From Agathobacter sp. (GTDB lineage: Bacteria > Bacillota > Clostridia > Lachnospirales > Lachnospiraceae), in assembly GCA_022775045.1 (NCBI GenBank), contig JALFLB010000060.1, positions 62,001-126,000 of the forward strand: DNA of 64,000 nt, given 5' to 3'. Positions 8,818 to 16,935 of this stretch are shown piece by piece. The notes under the pieces are model-generated. The model was given only the letters and a program-made list of their open reading frames with translations, had not been told where the DNA came from and ran no database searches. The stretch's first letter is position 1. Every line of letters starts with the position of its first letter. The translations under genes and the position numbers were made by a program.

Positions 8818-9930
8818 TTAATTCATTTTGACTTCTTCCATCACTTCTTCCGTGACTTCTTCAGTCTCAACCTGTTCCGAATCCTCTGGCGGCAACTCCA
8901 ACCTATCGGTCATCACCTCCAGCACATCGGACAATTCCGTATAGCTGGTGGCTCCCGGTCCCTTATGATACGCACAGATTGCATATTCATATACAGTTTC
9001 CGGTTCCACTGAAGCATCCGTGTAGTTCTCGATACTTCCATCGTTCAACTTCATAATTTTCTGGTAAGACTGCTCACCCTTTTTACGCCGATACAGAAGA
9101 TAACCTCCTGCATTTTCTACCGGCTTCCATTTTACGGTAACGCTTCCGTCTTCATTGGCATCTACAGACAACATCTGTGGAGTCGACATTTGTGTCAGTC
9201 CAAAATAATCTGCAATTCCTTTCGCGTCTGCCTTACCTAGTTTTTTGAGTTTTTCCGTACTGCCGAGAAATTTTTTACAGTCACTTACATTACTGATATA
9301 TGCATGTTCAACAATCAATCCCGGAAATCCCGCCAGCTTACTCTGTTTGATTACACGGTAATAGTCCGCAAGTGATTGATCCGGATAACGGCTTCTCACC
9401 TCTGTATTCCGATAACTAATTCCATTGTTTTTGAGACCGCATGCTGCCAATCGACTCTGAATGCACTGCGCCGCGCGCTTTCCCTTACTACTGATATCAG
9501 GTTGATAACTTCGATTTGGGTAATAGACGCAGGCACCGCAAACCGAACTGCTGAGCGAAGCATTATTATGCAGGCTGACATACAAATCCGCCTTTCTCTT
9601 TTTAGCAAAACGAACACGGTCATCCAGACTAACATACGAATCTGTGGTTCTGGTCAGATAAACCTCCACCCCTGTATACTTCTCCAGTTCCTTTTTGCAA
9701 GCCTTTGCAATCGTAAAGTTTATAGTTTTTTCCCGATATGTTTTACCGCTCCATTTTCTGCACGCGCCACCATCTCCACCGCCATGCCCCGGATCCAGAA
9801 CAATCACGATAGGATCTCCCTGTATCGATGTACTCACCTGACCCAATACGGTACTTCCCGGAATGACATTCACAAGAGTGATGGTCACTGCAAGGAACAA
9901 CATCAAAATTCTTCTCTTTTGTAATTTCAT
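8818..9930 (-). CDS. Secreted N-acetylmuramoyl-L-alanine amidase (Amidase_3) with Fn3 domain
   Basis: A 370-residue exported zinc amidase that cleaves the MurNAc-L-Ala bond of peptidoglycan. A signal peptide occupies about 1-30. The Amidase_3 domain spans about 40-245, with zinc ligands visible in VLDPGHGGGDGG, in the YREKTINF glutamate, and in VSLHNNA. The catalytic glutamate is in GLIVEHAYISN. A fibronectin type III domain (about 250-340; WKPVENAGGYLLYRR) and an acidic Glu/Thr tail follow. It is the last of three consecutive secreted wall hydrolase genes on the minus strand, 12 bases after the GH25 gene. Confidence 0.93.
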   Translation of the reverse strand: MKLQKRRILMLFLAVTITLVNVIPGSTVLGQVSTSIQGDPIVIVLDPGHGGGDGGACRKWSGKTYREKTINFTIAKACKKELEKYTGVEVYLTRTTDSYVSLDDRVRFAKKRKADLYVSLHNNASLSSSVCGACVYYPNRSYQPDISSKGKRAAQCIQSRLAACGLKNNGISYRNTEVRSRYPDQSLADYYRVIKQSKLAGFPGLIVEHAYISNVSDCKKFLGSTEKLKKLGKADAKGIADYFGLTQMSTPQMLSVDANEDGSVTVKWKPVENAGGYLLYRRKKGEQSYQKIMKLNDGSIENYTDASVEPETVYEYAICAYHKGPGATSYTELSDVLEVMTDRLELPPEDSEQVETEEVTEEVMEEVKMN

Positions 9931-9942
9931 AAATATCCTAAA

Positions 9943-12060
9943 TTATTTTGCTGTGATTTTTGCAGTTGAAGAATAAGAACCATAATACTGTTCTCCTTCA
10001 TAGGACTTGTAAGCCCGCACCTTATAAGTATATGCGGTTCCCTTCTTCAGTTTCTTATCGGTATACGTAAGTGTTGTGCTTCCTTTGACCGTTGCCACCT
10101 TCTCATATTTCCCAGTTTTGGTATTCAAACGATAAACCTGATATCCGGTGGCTCTTGCCACCTTATTCCATGTCAGCGTTACCATTGAAGACTTTGTTTT
10201 TAATTTTAGTCCACCAACCTTCCCCGGCTTGGTTATTGCGGTCTTAATATCAGAATAACTTCCATAATAGTTTGTGCCATTATACGCTTTATATGCACGA
10301 ATTTTGTATTGATATTCCTTTCCGGTCGACAATCCACTGTCCGTATAAGAAAATGTTGTATTCCCCTTAATCGTTGCAATTCTCTCATACTTTCCAGAAT
10401 CTGTGTTGAAACGATAAATCCGATACCCACTCGCTCTGGAAACTTTATTCCATGATAATTCAATGGAAGTTGATGACTTTGTTGTAAGCGTAACGCCTCC
10501 CGTCTTGGATGGATCTGTCACTGTTGCAAATTCGGATGACGTTGATCCCCAGTAATTTGTCGACGAAAGTTTCCGAAATGCACGAACCTTAAACCGATAT
10601 TCTGTCGCCGAGGATAACCCACTCACTTCACAGGTAGTCGCACCATCTGTAATATCTTTCAGTTTTACATAGCTGTCACTTTCTTTATCATATTGATAAA
10701 TCCGATATCCACTGGCTCCCGACACCTGATTCCACGAAAGTACAATCTTCGAAGAAGTCTGTTCATCAGCCATCAGTCCGCCCGCCTTGCCCGGAAGCGT
10801 TGTCATCTCAACCGCACTCGAATAACCGCCAAAATAATTTGTACCACCAATTGTCCAATAGCCGCGCACCTTATACTGATAGGTTTTCCCCGCACTCAAT
10901 CCACTGTCCGTATAGCTCTTCTTGCTGGTAGTTCCAATATGTACATACTTCCCCTGTCCTTCATCATAACGGTACACACGATACTTTGGTGCATCTCCCG
11001 CAGCACTCCAACTTAGGCTGATGGAATTGGCAGTGTTTGCAGTCACCTTAAGTCCTGTGGTCTTAATTCCAGTATCTTTATACCAATAATCCACATCAAG
11101 GTTTCCTGAATAACCACTCACTTTTGCCACAGAAGAATACTGCCAGAAATCATAGTCATACGGAACATCTGCATATGGTGTACCACTCTTGGAGTTGCTC
11201 GTTGTTGTATTGTTGTAACGGGCAATCCATATTCCACAATCATCCAAAGAATCTGTATCTATATAACTCTTAATCCATGCGTATGATGCATAGACACTCG
11301 CATCATACCCCGCATCTGTGATTGTATCCGCAAATGCCTGACACACGGCCGTCTCTTTCGACTTAGAAAGTTTTCCTGCAGTCAACCGATTATAGCTTCC
11401 CTTTTCCCGGTCAATAACGATTGGCATTGTGACATCCCAGTCATACTGATCAATCAAATCCAATACATATTCAGCCTCTTCCTCTGCCTCCTCTTCCGTC
11501 AGTGCCTGTGAAAAAATGTACAGGCCGATATTAATATCATTATCCAGCGCCTCCTGAATATGTGAATCGGCACAGGTATCTTCATACAAAGTACCTTGCG
11601 CGTTATCGCGTGATGCCACACGAACAAAGGCAAAATCAATTCCCGCATCATGAATTTTCTCCCAATCTAATGCAGTCTTTGTACTATTCTTTCCGCCAAC
11701 TCCCTGCCACCATGACACATCAATTCCATTAAGCAGGGTGTAATCTTCATATTCACCTTTATGATAATAAGTAGCATTTGTATAATCCCCATCAGTAGTA
11801 AAAGATCCCTCTAAAAAAGCAGGCGTATACGTTGAACTGGTTGCCCGAAGCATTGCCGGCATCGTATAAGTACCTGCCCCCTTTAAAATCAAGCTTTCCA
11901 AATCTTTATCATAGGCGGTCTCATCTTCGACACTTTGTCCCATTACTCCGTCCATCTGTGCCTCCGGCACTCCAGCCAAAACCCGTTGGGGGGTCATAAC
12001 ATAAAGTGCTGCCGCCATCACAATTCCTGCACTCATCAATCCTTTTTGCATTAATTTCAA
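9943..12060 (-). CDS. Secreted GH25 lysozyme with four Fn3 repeats
   Basis: A 705-residue exported muramidase. A signal peptide lies at 1-29, then a linker, then the GH25 domain (about 108-330) starting NGIDVSWWQG. The acidic active-site pair is in PIVIDREKG (D217, E219), and YDYDFWQYSS is the typical late motif. Four fibronectin type III repeats follow (about 333-422, 424-515, 518-610, 612-705), each with an SWxxxxxAxxYRVYR-like strand and a YKVRAYK-like end. The repeats probably space or bind the enzyme at the wall. The amidase gene downstream carries the same Fn3 type, so the two probably work on the same substrate. Confidence 0.94.
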   Translation of the reverse strand: MKLMQKGLMSAGIVMAAALYVMTPQRVLAGVPEAQMDGVMGQSVEDETAYDKDLESLILKGAGTYTMPAMLRATSSTYTPAFLEGSFTTDGDYTNATYYHKGEYEDYTLLNGIDVSWWQGVGGKNSTKTALDWEKIHDAGIDFAFVRVASRDNAQGTLYEDTCADSHIQEALDNDINIGLYIFSQALTEEEAEEEAEYVLDLIDQYDWDVTMPIVIDREKGSYNRLTAGKLSKSKETAVCQAFADTITDAGYDASVYASYAWIKSYIDTDSLDDCGIWIARYNNTTTSNSKSGTPYADVPYDYDFWQYSSVAKVSGYSGNLDVDYWYKDTGIKTTGLKVTANTANSISLSWSAAGDAPKYRVYRYDEGQGKYVHIGTTSKKSYTDSGLSAGKTYQYKVRGYWTIGGTNYFGGYSSAVEMTTLPGKAGGLMADEQTSSKIVLSWNQVSGASGYRIYQYDKESDSYVKLKDITDGATTCEVSGLSSATEYRFKVRAFRKLSSTNYWGSTSSEFATVTDPSKTGGVTLTTKSSTSIELSWNKVSRASGYRIYRFNTDSGKYERIATIKGNTTFSYTDSGLSTGKEYQYKIRAYKAYNGTNYYGSYSDIKTAITKPGKVGGLKLKTKSSMVTLTWNKVARATGYQVYRLNTKTGKYEKVATVKGSTTLTYTDKKLKKGTAYTYKVRAYKSYEGEQYYGSYSSTAKITAK

Positions 12061-12143
12061 ATTTCTTTCCTCCTAAGTAATACTCAACATAATAGTACTT
12101 TTTAATCAAGTCCTTGTCAACGTAAATGCCAAGTAAATTTTTT

Positions 12144-12184
12144 CCAAAACAAAAGGCATAGACCATCTATATGGCCTATGCCTT
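12144..12184 (-). terminator. Intrinsic terminator after NlpC/P60 gene
   Basis: On the minus strand AAGGCATAG-CCAT pairs with ATGG-CTATGCCTT and is followed by TTTGTTTTGG. It ends the SH3b/NlpC gene before the GH25 lysozyme gene. Confidence 0.85.
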
Positions 12185-12205
12185 CCTTATTCATTGTTTA
12201 TCGTT

Positions 12206-13414
12206 CTAAAAAATTCTTCTGACTGCAAGAATCGTTCTGTAGTTTGCCGGAGAGGTAAGCTTAATACCATCTCTTCGATTACTTGCATGAACAATTGTAT
12301 TGTTACCAACATAGATACCAACATGTCCACTGTAGCAAACGATATCTCCCGGCTGCATCTCAGATGTGCTCACGCCATATCCGACACTTCTTAAAGCACT
12401 TGAACTGTGTGGAAGGCTCACACCAAACTGCGCATATACAGCCATTACAAAACCGGAACAATCGGTACCATTTGTCAAACTTGATCCACCATATACATAC
12501 GGATTTCCGACAAACTGGCATGCATAACTTGCGACTGCGGCTCCTGTTGAACCAGTCGGCGGTGTATAAGAAGAATCACTATTTCCCGATGAACTACTGT
12601 TAGAAGAACTACTGCTTGAAGACGAAGAACTATTATTCTGCTCTGCCTTCTGCGCTGCTGCTTCAGCAGCCTTACGCTCTTCCTCTTCCTTTTTCAGGCG
12701 GGCAGCTTCTTCCTCAGCCGACTCTGCGTATGTGTACTCCGTGGACAATGTCACATAATCAGCTGATACATATCCATCTCCTTCATCCACAGACACTCCA
12801 ACCCATCCGTCAACAGACTCATCAATGACGGTCAAATCATCTCCTCCAGGCACTAAGGAAATAACCTCAGCTTTCTTCGAAGACTTCTTACGAACCTTCA
12901 GTGTCTCTGTTGTAACAAGAGCTACTCTGCGTCCAACGCTCTTCGCAAGCTCCTCATCTCCAACTTTTACATAATCACTCTTTACATAGCCGATAACCGA
13001 TCCGGACTTGATTTTGTACCAATCCCCCTTCTTGCCAATTACCGTACCTACATTATTCTTATATAGCTTACCAATGGACTTACTGTCTTTCGAAGCTTTC
13101 TTACGAACATTAACGTAATCATTTACTGTTGCAACAGCAATATCCTCATATTCTGACTTTACCACCGGAGTCTCATTCTCTGTAACCTTCGGCTGCGCAC
13201 TGGCTACCGTAGCCTCATCTTCGACCAATGCCGCGCACTGGCTCATTGCAAGAGAGATGCCCGCTGTCGGTGCAGCAGATGATGTTGCAATATTCGATGT
13301 ATAACTGGTAATTCCTGCCGTTGGAGCTGCCTCAACACCAACTGTAAAACTACCAACTGTCATTACCCCAACCAGACCACACGCGATTAATCTCAATACC
13401 GCTTTACGCTTCAT
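12206..13414 (-). CDS. Secreted SH3b-NlpC/P60 endopeptidase
   Basis: A 402-residue exported D,L-endopeptidase of peptidoglycan stem peptides. The start MKRKAVLRLIACG (ATG 13414) follows TTGGAGGAGAAA; an extension upstream reads through that site. A signal peptide covers about 1-30. Two bacterial SH3 domains lie at about 95-155 and 160-225 (VNVRKKASKDSKSIG, LKVRKKSSKKAEVIS). A Lys/Glu/Ala-rich coiled stretch and a serine-rich linker (about 230-285) follow. The NlpC/P60 domain is C-terminal, with catalytic Cys in TDCSGF and His in SGHVGIYVG. It is flanked by two other wall hydrolase genes but has its own terminator. Confidence 0.94.
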   Translation of the reverse strand: MKRKAVLRLIACGLVGVMTVGSFTVGVEAAPTAGITSYTSNIATSSAAPTAGISLAMSQCAALVEDEATVASAQPKVTENETPVVKSEYEDIAVATVNDYVNVRKKASKDSKSIGKLYKNNVGTVIGKKGDWYKIKSGSVIGYVKSDYVKVGDEELAKSVGRRVALVTTETLKVRKKSSKKAEVISLVPGGDDLTVIDESVDGWVGVSVDEGDGYVSADYVTLSTEYTYAESAEEEAARLKKEEEERKAAEAAAQKAEQNNSSSSSSSSSSNSSSSGNSDSSYTPPTGSTGAAVASYACQFVGNPYVYGGSSLTNGTDCSGFVMAVYAQFGVSLPHSSSALRSVGYGVSTSEMQPGDIVCYSGHVGIYVGNNTIVHASNRRDGIKLTSPANYRTILAVRRIF

Positions 13415-13514
13415 TTTCTCCTCCAATATCGTGCAATACATTTATTACAAAGTTGTTACAAATGTTACGATGCTATTATAGCAAAGCTACGTATATGTGT
13501 CAACCCCAATTTCT

Positions 13515-13550
13515 TGTGGTAAACCCTTCCTTTTCCTTGATTTTACCACA
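13515..13550. promoter_or_regulatory. Inverted repeat overlapping the yjfB-like promoter
   Basis: Arms TGTGGTAAA (13515-13523) and TTTACCACA (13542-13550) are perfectly complementary, separated by 18 bases. The right arm overlaps the end of the -35 element of the plus-strand promoter, the usual place for an operator. Confidence 0.45.
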
Positions 13551-13565
13551 TTTTTATGGCATAAT
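13537..13565 (+). promoter_or_regulatory. Sigma-A-type promoter of yjfB-like gene
   Basis: TTGATT (13537-13542) and CATAAT (13560-13565) are separated by 17 bases, about 50 bases ahead of the small motility protein start. Confidence 0.6.
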
Positions 13566-13618
13566 ATGTGTAGCTAGTCAATAGGTACTACAAACAATTT
13601 TAAGGGAGGTGTATCCAT

Positions 13619-13813
13619 ATGGACATTGCAAATATCAGTTCCGCTCTCAGCGCTGTCAATGCATCTGATCCAGGATCACTTGCGAGTGCTGTCAGTCTAA
13701 AGATGCTTGACAATTCGTTAGACACCAACGCAGCCTTAAGCGAAAGCCTTACCAAGATGATGGAGAATTCGGTATATCCCAATCTGGGAGGCAATATTGA
13801 CGTTTCTGTTTAA
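13619..13813 (+). CDS. YjfB-family putative motility protein (64 aa)
   Basis: A small Ser/Ala/Asn-rich protein starting MDIANISSALSAVNASD and ending in NSVYPNLGGNIDVSV, the profile of the YjfB putative motility protein family seen in flagellated Firmicutes. It has no membrane segment or signal peptide. AGGGAGGTG stands eight bases before the ATG. It has its own promoter and terminator and is one of the few plus-strand genes in this part. No flagellar structural gene is nearby, so the motility link rests on the family only. Confidence 0.8.
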   Translation: MDIANISSALSAVNASDPGSLASAVSLKMLDNSLDTNAALSESLTKMMENSVYPNLGGNIDVSV

Positions 13814-13847
13814 AAAATACCTTTCCGCTCACCGGAAAGGTATTTTT
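13813..13847. terminator. Bidirectional terminator between yjfB-like and ridA
   Basis: AAAAATACCTTTCCG pairs with CGGAAAGGTATTTTT around a five-base loop. It has T-rich 3' sides in both directions and serves the two convergent genes. Confidence 0.9.
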
Positions 13848-13852
13848 GCTTT

Positions 13853-14227
13853 TTATTTGGTTGCAACCGCCTCAATTTCAAGCATGACATCCTTTGGAAG
13901 CCTTGCCACCTCAACACAGCTTCTTGCTGGATATGGAGCCGGGAAAAATTGTGCATACACCTCATTGATTGCGCCAAAATCATTCATTTCTTTGATAAAC
14001 ACCGTTGTCTTTACCACCTTTTCCATACCAGTTCCAGCCGCAGCAAGCAAATTTGCCAGATTCTCAAAAGCCTGTTTTGCCTGTGCGACCGACCCTTCCG
14101 GGATCTCACCGGTGGATGGGACAACCGGAATAATCCCAGAGGTATAAACCATTTGATTCACCTCAATCGCCTGCGAGTATGGTCCAATTGCCGCTGGTGC
14201 TTTGTCTGTACTAATTACATTCTTCAT
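13853..14227 (-). CDS. ridA: RidA family 2-iminobutanoate/2-iminopropanoate deaminase
   Basis: A 124-residue protein matching the RidA/YjgF family throughout: MKNVISTDKAPAAIGPYSQAIEVN at the start (written in part), IGPYSQA, the middle NLLAAAGTGMEKVVKTTVF block, and the C-terminal ARSCVEVARLPKDV with the substrate-binding arginine. Members form trimers and hydrolyse reactive enamine/imine intermediates from PLP enzymes. Length is exactly the family's usual one. It lies 43 bases after the CvfB gene on the same strand. Confidence 0.94.
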   Translation of the reverse strand: MKNVISTDKAPAAIGPYSQAIEVNQMVYTSGIIPVVPSTGEIPEGSVAQAKQAFENLANLLAAAGTGMEKVVKTTVFIKEMNDFGAINEVYAQFFPAPYPARSCVEVARLPKDVMLEIEAVATK

Positions 14228-14270
14228 TCGCTATAACCTCTTTTCTTCCATCATAAAAACTTTCACTTCA

Positions 14271-15110
14271 TTATACTGTGTTTTTACGTATTTTTCCATC
14301 ATTAAGTGTGATTTTTCTTTCTTTATACAAACGTCCAATTGCCCTCTTAAATGCTGCCTTACTCAATCCTGTTTCCCGTCTGATTACTTCCGGACTCGCT
14401 TTTTCCGTAAATGGTAAAATTCCTGCATACGAATCCAAAATCTGCAATAGCTTTTTAGCATCAGAATCCATCTGCACATAAGCCTTTTCCCGCAGTGTCA
14501 GATCAAGCTTTCCATCCGGTTTTACAGAAGTAATTTTTGCCTCTATCACATCACCAATCCTAAGAAAACTATGATCTTCAGAATTTGGGATACGTGCAGA
14601 GTATTGATCATCCACCGCTACAAATGCTCCAAAATTATCTGAGAACTCATAAACCCTTCCGCTCACCAACTCCCCCTGCTTATATGGAGAATCTTTTGAC
14701 AGAAGCTCATACAGTCCCCTCATACTTGCACAAAGTCTATTGCTCTTGTCAATGTAGAGTGTAACTAAAATCTCATCCCCCTCTTCTACATGTCCAATCA
14801 TCTCTCTATACGGAAGAAACAGATCCTTTTCCAGGCCCCAGTCAAGAAAAGCTCCGATTTTCCCAATCTCCCGGACTAAAAGAGGCGCATATTGTCCAAG
14901 TGTCAATTTCGGTTGGTTAATCGTTGCAATCAGACGATCTTTAGAATCCTTGTATATAAAAACACGGATTTTCTCCCCAATAGCAGCATCCGCAGGCACC
15001 TGTCTGGCTGGCAAAAGAACATAATCCTCGCCGGTCATGCTCTCTGCAAGATACATTCCAAAATTCACTTTTTTCCTATAATATAGTTCCTGATATTCAC
15101 CTAATTTCAT
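14271..15110 (-). CDS. S1-domain RNA-binding protein CvfB/YitL type
   Basis: A 279-residue protein with S1-like OB folds (about 1-60, 65-130 and 145-210; for example GKIGAFLDWGLEKDLFLPY and SGRVYEFSDNFGAFVAVDD) and a C-terminal winged helix (about 225-279; VIRRETGLSKAAFKRAIGRL). This is the arrangement of CvfB, an RNA-binding regulator of virulence or envelope genes in Firmicutes. It is 19 bases downstream of the thioesterase gene and probably co-transcribed with it. The regulated targets are unknown. Confidence 0.88.
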   Translation of the reverse strand: MKLGEYQELYYRKKVNFGMYLAESMTGEDYVLLPARQVPADAAIGEKIRVFIYKDSKDRLIATINQPKLTLGQYAPLLVREIGKIGAFLDWGLEKDLFLPYREMIGHVEEGDEILVTLYIDKSNRLCASMRGLYELLSKDSPYKQGELVSGRVYEFSDNFGAFVAVDDQYSARIPNSEDHSFLRIGDVIEAKITSVKPDGKLDLTLREKAYVQMDSDAKKLLQILDSYAGILPFTEKASPEVIRRETGLSKAAFKRAIGRLYKERKITLNDGKIRKNTV

Positions 15111-15129
15111 TCTTGTTACTCCACAGTTT

Positions 15130-15837
15130 CTATTTTTGAATAAACTCTATTACAGCATCCGGTGTTCGGTCCTCTGCGCACAGTGCTACAATGACTTGTC
15201 CGTCTATCCTGCTCACCCTCGGTGTCAGCCTCTCCCCCTGCACAGCTGCTTTCCGATATTCCACCCGTATCTCATCTGCCTGAAACGCTTCCGGCAGATA
15301 CCCCAATGCCACCTGCACATAACGGCTATTATTCATATGAAGATTGGTATCAATAAAATAGGAAGGCACAACAAAAGGAGTTCTCTCCTCAAAATAATCT
15401 GGCAATGCAATCTTGCGCGAACTGCACTCCATTGGCAATTGCGGCTCCAGTCCGTATCTTTCCGCCATCTCCTGCGGAACGCGAACCGGACGACCTGTCT
15501 CTACATCCACAAGCACCCACACAGAGTTTGCATATGCCAAACGTTTCCCCTCTTCATCCTTCATCGCAAAGTTACGATATCCATAAAATCCTTTCATGTC
15601 ATACGGCCAGGTCTGTATCGTAATATGTTCCGCCAAATGAGGCATTCGATCCACGCAGATCTGCCATGAAGACAGTACCCATGCGATATGATTCTTCGCC
15701 AAATAGTCTACACTCAGATTCACTTCTTCTGAATGAAATACGCTGCAGTCCTGAAAATAATCCATCAACGCCAGCCATGTCAATTGTCCTTTTGAATCTA
15801 CTTCACTATACCGTACCCTGCTGTCAAATTCAAACAT
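15130..15837 (-). CDS. Acyl-ACP thioesterase
   Basis: A 235-residue double-hotdog thioesterase of the bacterial FatA/FatB-like family, which releases fatty acids from acyl-carrier protein. The first hotdog starts FDSRVRYSEVDSKGQL and contains LMDYFQDCSV. The second carries the catalytic Asn/His motif DTNLHMNNSRYV. Length and layout are typical. Operon order is thioesterase, CvfB, RidA on the minus strand. No fatty-acid synthesis genes are adjacent, so chain-length preference cannot be inferred. Confidence 0.92.
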   Translation of the reverse strand: MFEFDSRVRYSEVDSKGQLTWLALMDYFQDCSVFHSEEVNLSVDYLAKNHIAWVLSSWQICVDRMPHLAEHITIQTWPYDMKGFYGYRNFAMKDEEGKRLAYANSVWVLVDVETGRPVRVPQEMAERYGLEPQLPMECSSRKIALPDYFEERTPFVVPSYFIDTNLHMNNSRYVQVALGYLPEAFQADEIRVEYRKAAVQGERLTPRVSRIDGQVIVALCAEDRTPDAVIEFIQK

Positions 15838-16065
15838 TCCTTTTCTCCATCCGCCTAAAGCTATAAATTCTTTTCGATAATTTCAAGCAGCTCCTTTATT
15901 TTCTTTGCAACCAGCAGAACTTCCACACTGCAAATGATTATGATCAGTTTCTCCTCCCCAAAACAATGTTTCTGCCCTCATTTTATGTTGTATCGAACAA
16001 TTTTATAGTAACACCTGCCTACAATAAAATCAATATCTTCTCCCTTGAAATCACAGGCTTTGCAA
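15838..16065. other. Non-coding stretch with an orphan Shine-Dalgarno site
   Basis: No convincing gene. On the minus strand a GGGGAGGAG sequence near 15955 is followed, without a normally spaced ATG/GTG/TTG, by an open frame that would read LIIIICSVEVLLVAKKIK, a membrane-like peptide. A second overlapping frame from an ATG near 15980 stops after about 32 codons. A decayed or CTG-initiated small protein is possible. I do not call a gene. Confidence 0.25.
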
Positions 16066-16099
16066 CACAAAAACCCCGGCAGATTTCTCTGCCGAGGCT
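16066..16099 (-). terminator. Terminator of tRNA-Gln
   Basis: On the minus strand CCTCGGCAGA and TCTGCCGGGG form a stem with loop GAAA-like, followed by TTTTTGTG, a few bases after the tRNA 3' end. Confidence 0.85.
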
Positions 16100-16107
16100 T
16101 ATCTTAG

Positions 16108-16179
16108 CTGGCCCACCAGGATTCGAACCTGGAAATGACGGAGTCAGAGTCCGTTGCCTTACCATTTGGCGATGGGCCA
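16108..16179 (-). tRNA. tRNA-Gln (anticodon CTG)
   Basis: The acceptor stem pairs TGGCCCA with TGGGCCA (discriminator G). The D arm is GCC...GGC, and the anticodon stem ACGGA/TCCGT encloses loop CTCTGAC (anticodon CTG, codon CAG). The T arm is CCAGG-TTCGAAT-CCTGG. 72 bases; the CCA end is not encoded. It lies between yigZ and the thioesterase operon. Confidence 0.95.
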
Positions 16180-16246
16180 ATGTCGTTTCAACAAATGATA
16201 TTATATATGGGGTTGGCCTTTCTGTCAACCCCATATTCAAAATTTT

Positions 16247-16900
16247 TTAAAATATTTGAACTTCTTTGTCAATTACCGCATAAACAGTATCTTCTCCCCA
16301 TTCCATTTCTGCACAGCCGTTTGTCTGCTCCGTAATTTCTTTTACAATCTCCTGTTTTTGCTCTAACGGGATCAAAACTGTAATCGCAACATCTGCTCCA
16401 TACTCCGTGTTCAAAATTGCCGTCTGACGTTGAGCAAACAAATACTGAAGTTTTCCCAACCCATTATAATCTACATGGATCAATAGTTTAATGCCCTGCC
16501 GCTTCTCGATAATTACAGACGCAGCCAGCCCAGCCTGCGTTGCCGCCTGGTATGCCCGAACCAATCCCCCGGTACCAAGCAGAACCCCTCCAAAATACCG
16601 GGTCACCACCACAGCAACATTCGTAATTTTTTCACGCAGCAACACATCCAGCATCGGACGTCCTGCTGTCTGAGCCGGTTCCCCGTCATCGGAACAACGG
16701 GTCAACTCCTGCCGACTACCAATTACAAATGCCGAACAGTTATGTCTGGCATCCCAATATTTTTTCTTCATCTCATTGATAAAGGCAACCGCTTCCTCCT
16801 CCTTTTCCACTGGGCGGACAGTCGCAATAAAACGCGATTTTTTCTCGACAATCTCACCCTCCCCACCGGTATAGACAACTCGGTATCCCTTATTCTCCAT
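16247..16900 (-). CDS. YigZ/IMPACT family protein
   Basis: A 217-residue protein with the N-terminal IMPACT/UPF0029 domain (KKSRFIATVRPVEKEEEA, then the KKYWDARHNCSAFVIG, SDDGEPAQTAGRPML and VVVTRYFGGVLLGTGGLVRA blocks that define the family) and a C-terminal UPF0029 ferredoxin-like domain. The biochemical role is uncertain; it is predicted to act on nucleic acid or ribosome-associated substrates. It lies 35 bases after the PBP1A gene on the same strand, a pairing common in Lachnospiraceae-type genomes. Confidence 0.92.
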   Translation of the reverse strand: MENKGYRVVYTGGEGEIVEKKSRFIATVRPVEKEEEAVAFINEMKKKYWDARHNCSAFVIGSRQELTRCSDDGEPAQTAGRPMLDVLLREKITNVAVVVTRYFGGVLLGTGGLVRAYQAATQAGLAASVIIEKRQGIKLLIHVDYNGLGKLQYLFAQRQTAILNTEYGADVAITVLIPLEQKQEIVKEITEQTNGCAEMEWGEDTVYAVIDKEVQIF

Positions 16901-16935
16901 ATATATCTCCTCGTTACTTATTCGCCATCTTTATT

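Noticed and set aside
12001..12166. Minus-strand frame overlapping the GH25 start
   Set aside because: It lies in another phase over the signal-peptide region and has no recognisable protein pattern or ribosome-binding site.
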